64,000 bases of DNA, from contig NZ_FSRK01000001.1 of the NCBI RefSeq assembly GCF_900141765.1, positions 496,001 through 560,000 of the forward strand, read 5' to 3'. Both the position numbers and the translations under genes were made by a program. Below the pieces are notes generated by a model that was given only the letters and a program-made list of their open reading frames with translations, did no database searches and was not told where the DNA came from. Position 1 is the stretch's first letter; the number at the start of each line of letters is the position of its first letter. This document shows, piece by piece, positions 44,892 to 52,639 of this stretch. This DNA is from Epilithonimonas zeae. GTDB lineage: Bacteria > Bacteroidota > Bacteroidia > Flavobacteriales > Weeksellaceae.

Positions 44892-46604
44892 TCAATTTCC
44901 CAAAAACAGATCCTCATATTTCTCTCCAAATCTTTTTCTCAATCTTTGCTTGGATTTTTTCACAGCTTCAATAGTAATTCCCAGTAATGATGAGATTTCC
45001 TGATTGGATAATCCCAGTTTCATTAATGTAATAATTCGAAGATTCGATTCTGTAAGATCCGGAAAGTCCCTTATCAAAGTCTGAAAATAATCTGGATATT
45101 CATATTGAAAAGCATTTTTGAAATTCATCCAGTTTTCGTCCGTCATCAGGTGAGAATCCAACAATTTTTGCAGCTGTTGCTTTTCCTTTTCAATAGAAGA
45201 AGAGGAGGAATTTCTGATCTTGGAAAGTTCCTTGTTCAGCAATTCGATTTGCTCATTTTTTTCTGAAAGGTAAGTGCTGTAGGAAGATAAAGTTTTGTTG
45301 GTTTCGGAGAGTTTTTGTTCAGATTTTATTTTTTCTAATTCTAATTTCAGAACCGTTTTGTCGTATTGATCTTTTTTTGATTTGAGTTGCTTGCGATTGA
45401 AAATAATCAATAAAATAATGATGAAAAACAACAGTGCAGACACAACAACAATTGCTTTGTTCTTTAATTGTTCCTTCTCAAATTGGGCATTCGCAAGACT
45501 TAGTTTGCTGGCATATCTTTCTTTTTGCGCAAGAATATTGCTGCGTTCAAGATTCTTTTCGCTGTCAGAATTGATCAGTTCCGCATCCAGAATATTTAGT
45601 TTTCTTAATGAAACCAATTCCTGATGCGTGTCGTTTTCTTTTTGGGCAATCTTCAAATTAAGCTGTTCAATATCAAAGACATCTTTTTTGAGATGAACTT
45701 TGGATTCTGCAAATTTTCCCGCTTCCGTCAATACTTTTTTGGCTTCAGCAATTTGATTTTTAGCGATGAGAATTTTGCTTAATAATATTCGGGCGTAATT
45801 GGTATTGTAATCACTGTGAAGTTTTTTAGAAATTACAAGATCCTGATTCAACAATTGAATAGCTTTATCAAGATTTCCGTTTTTAAATTGCAATAGACCC
45901 AAATTTCCCAAAACTTTTGCATATCGGATTTGGTCGTTGATTTTTTTTGAAAGTGTTCCTGCCTTTGAGAGATAATTTTTAGCGCTGTCAAATTGATCTA
46001 ATTCCAGATAATAAAATCCAATATTATCCTGAATGGAAGCTAATTCTTTTGAATCAGGCTCTGCAAATTGTTCTGCTTTTTTTAGATAATCGATTGCCTC
46101 ACTGGTGTCACCAATCGTTCCCATAAAAAAACCAATCTTTTTAAAACAATCACTGGGCAGAACAATGTCATTTGCATCGGTTTGTCTGATTTTGTTATCC
46201 GCATCCAAATAGACCTGAAGTGCTTCCGAAGTTTTTTTGTAATCGTAAAGATAAAAGGCATAATTACATAAAGCCCAAATTTCCAACCCATGATTATCCT
46301 TAGCCTTTGCTAATTCCAGAGCCTTGGAAAAATACTGATTACTTTTAGAATTCAAGCCTTCACTTGCCGAGGCAAAACCGCTTGCGAGAAGATTGTAATA
46401 AATGATTTTTAGATCTCTATCCGATTTTAAAAGTGGAGCGAGAAATGTTTTAAGTGCAATTGTATCCTTCCCAAAATTTTTGTTTTGAAGGATAACAGAT
46501 TCCATTTTTTTCTTTGAATCTTGATTTCTATTGATGACAATCTGCTGCGAAAAAATATTTTCGGAGAAGAAAAATAGAATTATAAAAATGTAAATCTGCT
46601 TCAA
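44892..46604 (-). CDS. Membrane-spanning TPR regulator with LuxR-type HTH
   Basis: 570 residues. A signal peptide (FIILFFFSENIFSQ) is followed by tetratricopeptide repeats (about 90-330; for example ASIQDNIGFYYLELDQFDSAKNYLSKA). One membrane helix (about 380-402, VVVSALLFFIIILLIIF), a charged coiled coil (about 405-480) and a C-terminal LuxR/sigma-4-like helix-turn-helix (about 514-565, LMKLGLSNQEISSLLGITIEAVKKSKQRLRKRF) follow. The TPR part faces the periplasm and the DNA-binding part the cytoplasm. This plan is widespread in Bacteroidota; target genes are unknown. Confidence 0.88.
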   Translation of the reverse strand: MKQIYIFIILFFFSENIFSQQIVINRNQDSKKKMESVILQNKNFGKDTIALKTFLAPLLKSDRDLKIIYYNLLASGFASASEGLNSKSNQYFSKALELAKAKDNHGLEIWALCNYAFYLYDYKKTSEALQVYLDADNKIRQTDANDIVLPSDCFKKIGFFMGTIGDTSEAIDYLKKAEQFAEPDSKELASIQDNIGFYYLELDQFDSAKNYLSKAGTLSKKINDQIRYAKVLGNLGLLQFKNGNLDKAIQLLNQDLVISKKLHSDYNTNYARILLSKILIAKNQIAEAKKVLTEAGKFAESKVHLKKDVFDIEQLNLKIAQKENDTHQELVSLRKLNILDAELINSDSEKNLERSNILAQKERYASKLSLANAQFEKEQLKNKAIVVVSALLFFIIILLIIFNRKQLKSKKDQYDKTVLKLELEKIKSEQKLSETNKTLSSYSTYLSEKNEQIELLNKELSKIRNSSSSSIEKEKQQLQKLLDSHLMTDENWMNFKNAFQYEYPDYFQTLIRDFPDLTESNLRIITLMKLGLSNQEISSLLGITIEAVKKSKQRLRKRFGEKYEDLFLGN

Positions 46605-46919
46605 ATAATGATTTATGTCTATGCAAATTACAAAAAACCTAGATTTTATAGGCTAAATCCAATATTGCTTTTTATTAAATTCAAAAAACTAAAAATGTAA
46701 CAGTTTGATAGATAGTTTGTTTAAATTGTAAAATCATTTGTCCACCCGATGTCCATCCCATTTTTTTGCTTTATTTTCTTTAAATTCTAATTTTGATTAG
46801 CATAATAACCATAAGGGCTTTCATTTCATCTCAAAAAAAGAAAATGAATTTCTAAAAGCCAAAAGACCTATTCATTTCTCGAATAGGTCTTTATTTTAAA
46901 TATCGATCAAAATTAATAA
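46605..46919. other. Intergenic region with one terminator
   Basis: AT-rich, no gene seen. Apart from the terminator at 46862-46892 it should hold the promoter of the TPR regulator on the minus strand; only an imperfect TAATTTG near its start was found. Confidence 0.4.
46862..46892 (-). terminator. Terminator of the FMN glutamate-synthase-like gene
   Basis: AAAGACCTATTC (46862-46873), 7-base loop, GAATAGGTCTTT (46881-46892); 12-base perfect stem downstream of the gene ending at 46920. Confidence 0.9.
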
Positions 46920-48428
46920 TTATCGTTTCCTCACATTCTCCAAAATATCAGGAAAATAAGTGTCCGAAAGATGTTCGAACTCGTCACCTCGCATAAACAT
47001 AGAAGCGTTCACCTGGTCGTAAGACTCTCTTCCTGCGGCAGCAATCAACTCGTTGCAAGTATGCAAAGTATTTTTATGAAACTGATAAACCCGTTCTGTT
47101 TTATCATTGGTGTCGAGTCCTTTAATTAACATTTTGTCTTGCGTTGCAACGCCGGTTGGGCAAGTATTCGTATTGCATCTCAACGCCTGAATACAGCCGA
47201 GAGAAAACATAAAACCTCGGGCATTATTACAAAGGTCGGCACCCATTGCAACAGCTCTTAGAATATCCAAGGAAGTCAAAACTTTTCCGCTGGCAATGAT
47301 TCTTAATTTATCTCTTAATTCATAATTAATCAAAGTCTTATTCACAAAAATCAATGCAGGTTCCAATGGCATCCCAACACCGTCTGAGAACTCTGGTGGC
47401 GCAGCGCCCGTTCCACCTTCTGCACCATCTATGGTGATGAAATCTGGATAGATATTCAGGATATTCATCTGTTCACAGATGTCTTCAAACTCTTTGGTGT
47501 CGCCGATACAAAGCTTGAACCCAACTGGTTTTCCGCCAGAAAGCTCACGCAATTGCTGCACAAATCTCAACAAACCTTCCGCGTCAGAAAAAGCACTATG
47601 TGATGGTGGCGAAAGAATCGTAACGCCAGGTGGGACGTGTCGGATTTTGGCAATCTCCGGCGTATTTTTTACAGCCGGTAAAACACCGCCGTGACCTGGT
47701 TTTGCACCTTGAGACAATTTGATTTCAATCATTTTCACATTATCCAGATTCGAGTATTTTGTAAACAATTTGGCATCGAATTTCCCGTCTTCATTTCTGC
47801 AACCAAAATATCCGGTTCCAATCTGCCAACAAAGGTCGCCGCCTTCCAAATGATGCGGAGAGATACCACCTTCGCCCGTGTTGTGATAGAAATTTCCTTT
47901 TTTCGCACCTCGGTTCAAAGCCATTTGCGCTCGGTCACTCAACGCACCAAAACTCATTGCAGAAATATTAAAAAGTGATGCGTTATAAGGCTGTTTACAA
48001 TCTTTGCCTCCAATGGTTACTCTCGGCAGCTCTTCTTTTGGATGTTTGGCGTAGATAGAATGTTTGATACCTTCATATTTTCTATGGTTGATTTCTAACT
48101 GAGTCCCGAAAGGCACAGTATCACTCAGGTTTTTTGACCTTCTGTAAACTGCTGACCTTTGATGTCTTGGAAATGGTTTCCCATCGGTCTCTCTCTCAAT
48201 AAAATATTGCTGAATCTCTGGCGAAATCTCTTCAAAAATATATCGGAAATAACCAAGAACAGGGAAGTTCCTGAGAATCGCGTGTTTGGTCTGATACGTA
48301 TTGTAGATGCCTAAAATATAAAGGAAAGTCAGGAAAATCGGAATCCAGTAATGCGCTTTGATGAGCAGAGCCGTGGTCCAAGTCAAGATTAATATAACGA
48401 TTCCCCAAAGAATGAATTTATTTCTCAT
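46920..48428 (-). CDS. Membrane-anchored FMN-binding glutamate-synthase-like protein
   Basis: 502 residues. Two N-terminal membrane helices (about 4-21 and 26-43) precede a glutamate synthase FMN barrel: SHHLEGGDLCWQIG-type segment, KLSQGAKPGHGGVLP, ITIDGAEGGTGAAPPEFSDGVGMPLEPAL and a Cys cluster C-x5-C-x4-C in GCIQALRCNTNTCPTG, spaced as in true GltB 3Fe-4S sites. It has no amidotransferase or GXGXG domain. It resembles archaeal-type or stand-alone GltB-like proteins of unknown substrate; the anchor places the barrel at the inner membrane. Confidence 0.88.
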   Translation of the reverse strand: MRNKFILWGIVILILTWTTALLIKAHYWIPIFLTFLYILGIYNTYQTKHAILRNFPVLGYFRYIFEEISPEIQQYFIERETDGKPFPRHQRSAVYRRSKNLSDTVPFGTQLEINHRKYEGIKHSIYAKHPKEELPRVTIGGKDCKQPYNASLFNISAMSFGALSDRAQMALNRGAKKGNFYHNTGEGGISPHHLEGGDLCWQIGTGYFGCRNEDGKFDAKLFTKYSNLDNVKMIEIKLSQGAKPGHGGVLPAVKNTPEIAKIRHVPPGVTILSPPSHSAFSDAEGLLRFVQQLRELSGGKPVGFKLCIGDTKEFEDICEQMNILNIYPDFITIDGAEGGTGAAPPEFSDGVGMPLEPALIFVNKTLINYELRDKLRIIASGKVLTSLDILRAVAMGADLCNNARGFMFSLGCIQALRCNTNTCPTGVATQDKMLIKGLDTNDKTERVYQFHKNTLHTCNELIAAAGRESYDQVNASMFMRGDEFEHLSDTYFPDILENVRKR

Positions 48429-48465
48429 AATAGATTTTTGAGTTTATAATTGTTTAAATATAAAA

Positions 48466-48491
48466 CCATTTCAAAGATAGATTTGAAATGG
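48466..48491 (-). terminator. Terminator of the GNAT gene
   Basis: CCATTTCAAA (48466-48475) pairs with TTTGAAATGG (48482-48491); on the minus strand it is followed by TTTT. Confidence 0.8.
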
Positions 48492-48522
48492 CTTTAAAAC
48501 TAATATCTTAATTTAAAAATAG

Positions 48523-49164
48523 TTATTTTTCTATAACTATTGATGTATAATAGGAATATAATTCCCAACCTAAGTTTTTATAAAGCAGTTTACCTTCACT
48601 TGTCGCAACTAAAAAATTGGTATAAATCTTTTTTGATAATGCAATACTTTCTAATTCTTTCATCAAAAAAGTTGCAAGACCTTTACGTTTATGCTTATTC
48701 TCCGTAAAGATGCGGTCGTAAAGAGCAATGTCTTCTACAATAATCACTCTTCCTTCAGCGCAAAGTTCATTGTTCTGAGTCAGAATTCTAATGACAGCTG
48801 TTGAATTATAATTTTCAATTTCAAATTTATAAGCTGGATTTAACTCAGTCTTTAGAATTTTCATTGGAGTTGTACAATGCATCATAAAACCTTGTGGCTG
48901 AACTTTCCATCTGTCTGGAACTTTATTCTGAATTTTTTCCGGAAGACCACAAAACTTTAAATAAATCCAAGGCTCAGTAATCTCTTTTGAAAGTTGAATA
49001 ATATCTTCATTGATTTCCGGAAAAACATAACGGAATTTTTGTTTTTCAAAACCAACATCTACCTTGAATCCTGACTTATATTTCACTGGTAATGGAAGTT
49101 CTCTTGATAAGCACCAAGCGGTCAGCCATTTTTCAATGATGTCTTTCGATACAGAATTTTTCAT
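48523..49164 (-). CDS. GNAT family N-acetyltransferase
   Basis: 213 residues. The acetyl-CoA loop is HKRKGLATFLMKELE (about residues 157-171), followed by TNFLVATSEGKLLYKNLGWELYSYYTSI, which is the closing strand pattern of GNAT enzymes. The N-terminal half (WLTAWCLSRELPLPVKYKSG) is an extra region seen in an uncharacterised Flavobacteriia subfamily. The acceptor is unknown. It starts 23 bases after the end of the M1 peptidase gene and is probably cotranscribed with it. Confidence 0.82.
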   Translation of the reverse strand: MKNSVSKDIIEKWLTAWCLSRELPLPVKYKSGFKVDVGFEKQKFRYVFPEINEDIIQLSKEITEPWIYLKFCGLPEKIQNKVPDRWKVQPQGFMMHCTTPMKILKTELNPAYKFEIENYNSTAVIRILTQNNELCAEGRVIIVEDIALYDRIFTENKHKRKGLATFLMKELESIALSKKIYTNFLVATSEGKLLYKNLGWELYSYYTSIVIEK

Positions 49165-49187
49165 TAAAAAATCAATCCTGAAAAAAA

Positions 49188-50813
49188 TTACTTATTACTG
49201 TATACAACGTAATAGTTTTTATCGAACTCAACCGGTTTGTCAGATTTCAAAGTCGTGGTCTGATTCTGTTCTGTTGGTTTCAATTCTTGTCCATCAGCCA
49301 ATCGGATTGGAAGTTTCAGATTCGGAACCACATTCGTCCATTTGAAAGTCAACTGATTTCCATTTTGCTTATATTCCAAAGTCGGGATTTTTACCGTTCT
49401 CAGATATTGGTCAAAAATCGATTGCAAATCAATTCCGGATTTTTGGATAAAATAATCTTCAACCTGTTTTGTAGTTACCGTTTGATGATAGAAATCTTTG
49501 TTCAGACCTCTCAGTATTTTACGAAATTTCTCATCATTATTAATAACCTGACGAATCGTATGAATCATATTGGCGCCTTTTGGATACATATCGCCGCTGC
49601 CTTCATTTCGGATACCGTATGTTCCGATAATCGGCTTGTCGTTCTGAATATTTCCTCTTAATCCTTGCAGATATTTGTTCCCATCAGCTTTTCCAAAAAC
49701 ATAATCCACAAATAAGGTTTCAGAATAAGTTGTAAAACTCTCATGAATCCACATATCGGCCTGATCTTTTGCCGTGATGTTGTTCGCAAACCACTCGTGT
49801 CCGGTTTCGTGGATGATGATGTAATCCCATTTCAGGCCAATTCCTGTTCCGGAAAGGTCTCTTCCGAGGTAACCATTTTGATATTTGTTTCCGTAAGCCA
49901 CGTTGCTTTGATGTTCCATTCCAAGATGTGGCGATTCTACCAATTTGTAAGAGTCTTCGTAAAAAGGATAAGGTCCAAACCAATGCTCGAAAGCTTTCAT
50001 CATGGGTTTCACTTGCTCAAATTGTTTCTTAGCTTTGTCAAGATTGTAATCCAAAACCCAATAATCCAAGTCCAATTTTCCTTTTTCGCCGTCAAAAGTA
50101 TCTTTGAAATTCACATATTTTCCAATCGAAGGAATGATAGAATAATCATTAATAGGACTTTTCACTTCCCAAAGCCAGGATTTTTTATCGCCCAGATTTT
50201 CTTCTTTGATTAATCTTCCGTTGCCAACGCCAACCAAATCTTTTGGCGTAATGATTTTGAAAGTCATACCGTTATCAGGCTCGTCACTCCAGATATCTTT
50301 CACGGGAAGCCAAATACTTGCTCCAATTCCTTCGTCAGCAGCTGTGATCCACGGATTGCCGTTTTTATCTTTAGTGAAAATCCATCCACCGTCCCAAGGT
50401 GCGTGTTTTGCAATCACAGGATTTCCAGAATACTCAATATCAATCGTATATTTTTCTCCTTTTTTGAATTTCTTTTTTGCAGAAATAAAAATGAAATCAC
50501 CTTCTACTTTTTTATCAACGATAGGGAAACTGGCTGTTATTTTATCAGCTTTCATAGGACTTTGAAGGTCGATTTGAAAAACAGGATTCAAAACATCTTT
50601 CTCAATCGTCAAACTGATTTTATTACTTCCTTTGATGCTTTTCGCTTCAAAATTCGGCTCCAGGACAATATCATATTTCTTGACATCCCAAAAGTTCCTG
50701 AATTTTGTATTAGAACCTTTCAGCGTGTCTGTTTTTGTAGGCTTTGCATCCTCAAAAAACTGAGCTTGTGAAACTCCGGAGATTAATATGGAGAGAAGTA
50801 ATAATTTTTTCAT
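49188..50813 (-). CDS. M1 family zinc aminopeptidase, secreted
   Basis: 541 residues with a signal peptide (LLLSILISGVSQAQ). An N-terminal beta-saddle domain is followed by the exopeptidase motif (HLGMEHQS) and the zinc site HETGHEWFANNIT with the third ligand Glu in WIHESFTTYSE, 18 residues later. A helical segment and a short final beta domain complete it; it lacks the long C-terminal domain of PepN. Periplasmic or secreted peptide trimming is expected. Own promoter at 50860-50867. Confidence 0.93.
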   Translation of the reverse strand: MKKLLLLSILISGVSQAQFFEDAKPTKTDTLKGSNTKFRNFWDVKKYDIVLEPNFEAKSIKGSNKISLTIEKDVLNPVFQIDLQSPMKADKITASFPIVDKKVEGDFIFISAKKKFKKGEKYTIDIEYSGNPVIAKHAPWDGGWIFTKDKNGNPWITAADEGIGASIWLPVKDIWSDEPDNGMTFKIITPKDLVGVGNGRLIKEENLGDKKSWLWEVKSPINDYSIIPSIGKYVNFKDTFDGEKGKLDLDYWVLDYNLDKAKKQFEQVKPMMKAFEHWFGPYPFYEDSYKLVESPHLGMEHQSNVAYGNKYQNGYLGRDLSGTGIGLKWDYIIIHETGHEWFANNITAKDQADMWIHESFTTYSETLFVDYVFGKADGNKYLQGLRGNIQNDKPIIGTYGIRNEGSGDMYPKGANMIHTIRQVINNDEKFRKILRGLNKDFYHQTVTTKQVEDYFIQKSGIDLQSIFDQYLRTVKIPTLEYKQNGNQLTFKWTNVVPNLKLPIRLADGQELKPTEQNQTTTLKSDKPVEFDKNYYVVYSNK

Positions 50814-50859
50814 TTTTAATTTTTTTTAGAATTAGTTTCGCTGATGAAATGAAACGTTA

Positions 50860-50867
50860 CAAAATTA
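50860..50867 (-). promoter_or_regulatory. M1 peptidase promoter -7 element
   Basis: TAATTTTG on the minus strand, 46 bases before the ATG; exact TAnnTTTG match. Confidence 0.5.
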
Positions 50868-50897
50868 AATAAAAGTATTTTACAAAATTATTATTAT

Positions 50898-50977
50898 GAG
50901 CTTAATCCCGCTATCCACTATATCTTTTTCTTTTTTTTGCCAAAAAAAGAAAAAGGATGCCGCTACTATCGGGGCTA
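50898..50977 (+). repeat. Dispersed structured element, copy E
   Basis: AGC-TTAAT-CCCG pairs with CGGG-GCT. The apical stem CTTTTTCTTTTTTT (50924-50937) pairs perfectly over 14 bases with AAAAAAAGAAAAAG (50942-50955), a different sequence from copy C. Both neighbouring genes are on the minus strand, so here the element opposes them. Confidence 0.8.
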
Positions 50978-51024
50978 TAGGATTTGTCAGTCAATCAACT
51001 CTTGTATTTCAATATGAAATAAAG

Positions 51025-51057
51025 AACCCTTTCAGAGTTTCAAACTCTGAAAGGGTT
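51025..51057 (-). terminator. Palindromic terminator after dus
   Basis: AACCCTTTCAGAGTTT (51025-51040) and AAACTCTGAAAGGGTT (51042-51057), 16 complementary bases either side of one C, 26 bases downstream of the dus stop. Confidence 0.85.
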
Positions 51058-51082
51058 TCATAAATTGTATTGCGAATGTTTA

Positions 51083-52072
51083 TTAATTCACATTCTCAAC
51101 ATAAAAATGCTTCGTCTCTTCGATAATTTCGTCAATTTGTTCAAGTGTTAAAGCCTGAAGAAACTTAGTCTTGAATTCTTTAAAATGTGGAATTCCTCGG
51201 AAATAATTGCTGTAATGCTGTCTCATCTCCACAATTCCGGGACGTTCGCCTTTCCATTCCACAGACCAAAGTGCGTGATTTTTCACAGCGTCTAATCTTT
51301 CAGAAATGGTTGGTTCTGGTAAAATTTCTCCAGTTTCAAAAAAATGTTTGATTTCGTTGAAAATCCAAGGATAACCAATCGCACCACGACCAATCATTAT
51401 TCCGTCGCAGTTGTATTTGTTTTTATATTCCAAAGCTTTTTCAGGAGAGTCAATATCGCCATTTCCAAAAATCGGAATTTCGATATTTGGATTATTTTTA
51501 ATTCTTGAGATATGTTCCCAATCTGCTTCACCTTTGTACATTTGAGCACGTGTTCTGGCGTGGATTGTTAATGCTTTGATACCAACATCCTGTAATCTTT
51601 CTGCAACTTCATCGATATTAATAGAATCATTATCCCAACCCAATCTGGTTTTTACAGTAACAGGTAAATGTGTAGAACTCACGACAGCTTTTGTTAATCT
51701 GACCATCAAATCGATGTCTTTCAAAACGCCTGCTCCGGCACCTTTACAAACCACTTTTTTCACAGGACACCCGAAATTGATATCCACCAAATCTGGTTCT
51801 ACAGTCTCCACAATCCTTGCTGACATTGCCATTGCTTCTTCATCGCCGCCAAAAATCTGGATTCCAACCGGTCTTTCATAATCAAAAATATCGAGCTTTT
51901 TACGACTTTTAATCGCATCACGAATCAAGCCTTCCGAAGAAATAAATTCCGAATACATCAAGTCTGCGCCGTGCATTTTGCACAGTTTTCTGAAAGGTGG
52001 GTCACTTACATCTTCCATCGGCGCCAGCAAAAGTGGAAAATCCGGAAGTTCTATGTTGCCAATTTTTACCAT
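51083..52072 (-). CDS. dusB: tRNA-dihydrouridine synthase
   Basis: 329 residues. FMN enzyme that reduces uridine in tRNA D-loops. Start LLAPMEDVSDPPFRKLC, VDINFGCPVKKVVCKGAGAGVL with the catalytic Cys, LTIHARTRAQMYKGEADW and GNGDIDSPEKAL, GRGAIGYPWIF are family blocks in the right order; the length fits DusB. Single gene with a terminator behind it. Confidence 0.93.
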   Translation of the reverse strand: MVKIGNIELPDFPLLLAPMEDVSDPPFRKLCKMHGADLMYSEFISSEGLIRDAIKSRKKLDIFDYERPVGIQIFGGDEEAMAMSARIVETVEPDLVDINFGCPVKKVVCKGAGAGVLKDIDLMVRLTKAVVSSTHLPVTVKTRLGWDNDSINIDEVAERLQDVGIKALTIHARTRAQMYKGEADWEHISRIKNNPNIEIPIFGNGDIDSPEKALEYKNKYNCDGIMIGRGAIGYPWIFNEIKHFFETGEILPEPTISERLDAVKNHALWSVEWKGERPGIVEMRQHYSNYFRGIPHFKEFKTKFLQALTLEQIDEIIEETKHFYVENVN

Positions 52073-52133
52073 TCTGCAAAGATAATAATTCCTGTTCGGA
52101 CTAATTTAAAATCAGTCTTAATTCCTTATTTAA

Positions 52134-52141
52134 TAAATTTG
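52134..52141 (+). promoter_or_regulatory. Cytochrome c promoter -7 element
   Basis: TAAATTTG, 16 bases before the ATG. Confidence 0.5.
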
Positions 52142-52157
52142 TGATATAATAATCAAT

Positions 52158-52535
52158 ATGAAAAGAGTATTTGTAGCAGCTGTATTAGCGGTAATGTTTT
52201 CCTGTTCCAAGAATGATAATTCTGGTAACCAAAATGTAATTACTTCTGAGCCAGAACCAGCGCCAAAAGTTGTTACTGACCCAATCGCAGAGGGGAAATC
52301 TTTAATTGAAGGTTCAGATTGTTTAGGTTGTCACAAATTGGATGAAAAAATGATTGGTCCTTCTTACAAAGAAGTTGCAGAAAAATATGAGAATACACCG
52401 GAAAATGTAGAAATGCTGGCAGAGAAAATCCTCAAAGGAAGTTCTGGCGTTTGGGGCGATGTTCCGATGCCGGCTCACGGATTTAGTAAAGAAAATGCGA
52501 AATTTATGGCGCAATATATTTTGTCCTCGAAATAG
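52158..52535 (+). CDS. Cytochrome c class I lipoprotein
   Basis: 125 residues. Lipoprotein signal with Cys16 (VLAVMFSCSKND), a spacer rich in Pro and Glu, then one haem-c site CLGCH and the distal Met in VPMPAHGFSKENAKFMAQYIL. It is a small periplasmic, membrane-anchored electron carrier of the cytochrome c551/552 type. Partner unknown. Own promoter and terminator. Confidence 0.9.
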   Translation: MKRVFVAAVLAVMFSCSKNDNSGNQNVITSEPEPAPKVVTDPIAEGKSLIEGSDCLGCHKLDEKMIGPSYKEVAEKYENTPENVEMLAEKILKGSSGVWGDVPMPAHGFSKENAKFMAQYILSSK

Positions 52536-52561
52536 AATTATATATTCTGAATATAAGAATT

Positions 52562-52586
52562 AAAGGCAGTTTTTTAACTGTCTTTT
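52562..52586 (+). terminator. Terminator after cytochrome c
   Basis: AAAGGCAGTT (52562-52571), loop TTTT, AACTGTCTTT (52576-52585), T-rich tail. Confidence 0.8.
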
Positions 52587-52639
52587 CCTGTTTATGTCTC
52601 TTTCGGAGAATTTGATTATCTTTTCAAAAACAAAATCTA

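Noticed and set aside
48472-48479. TATCTTTG on the minus strand upstream of the GltB-like gene
   Set aside because: It lies in the loop and arm of a clear terminator hairpin, so the match is likely chance, although a promoter there cannot be excluded.
1793-50977. Repeated elements as a CRISPR or insertion sequence
   Set aside because: Copies are kilobases apart, have no regular spacers, no cas or transposase genes and no target-site duplications that I could see.
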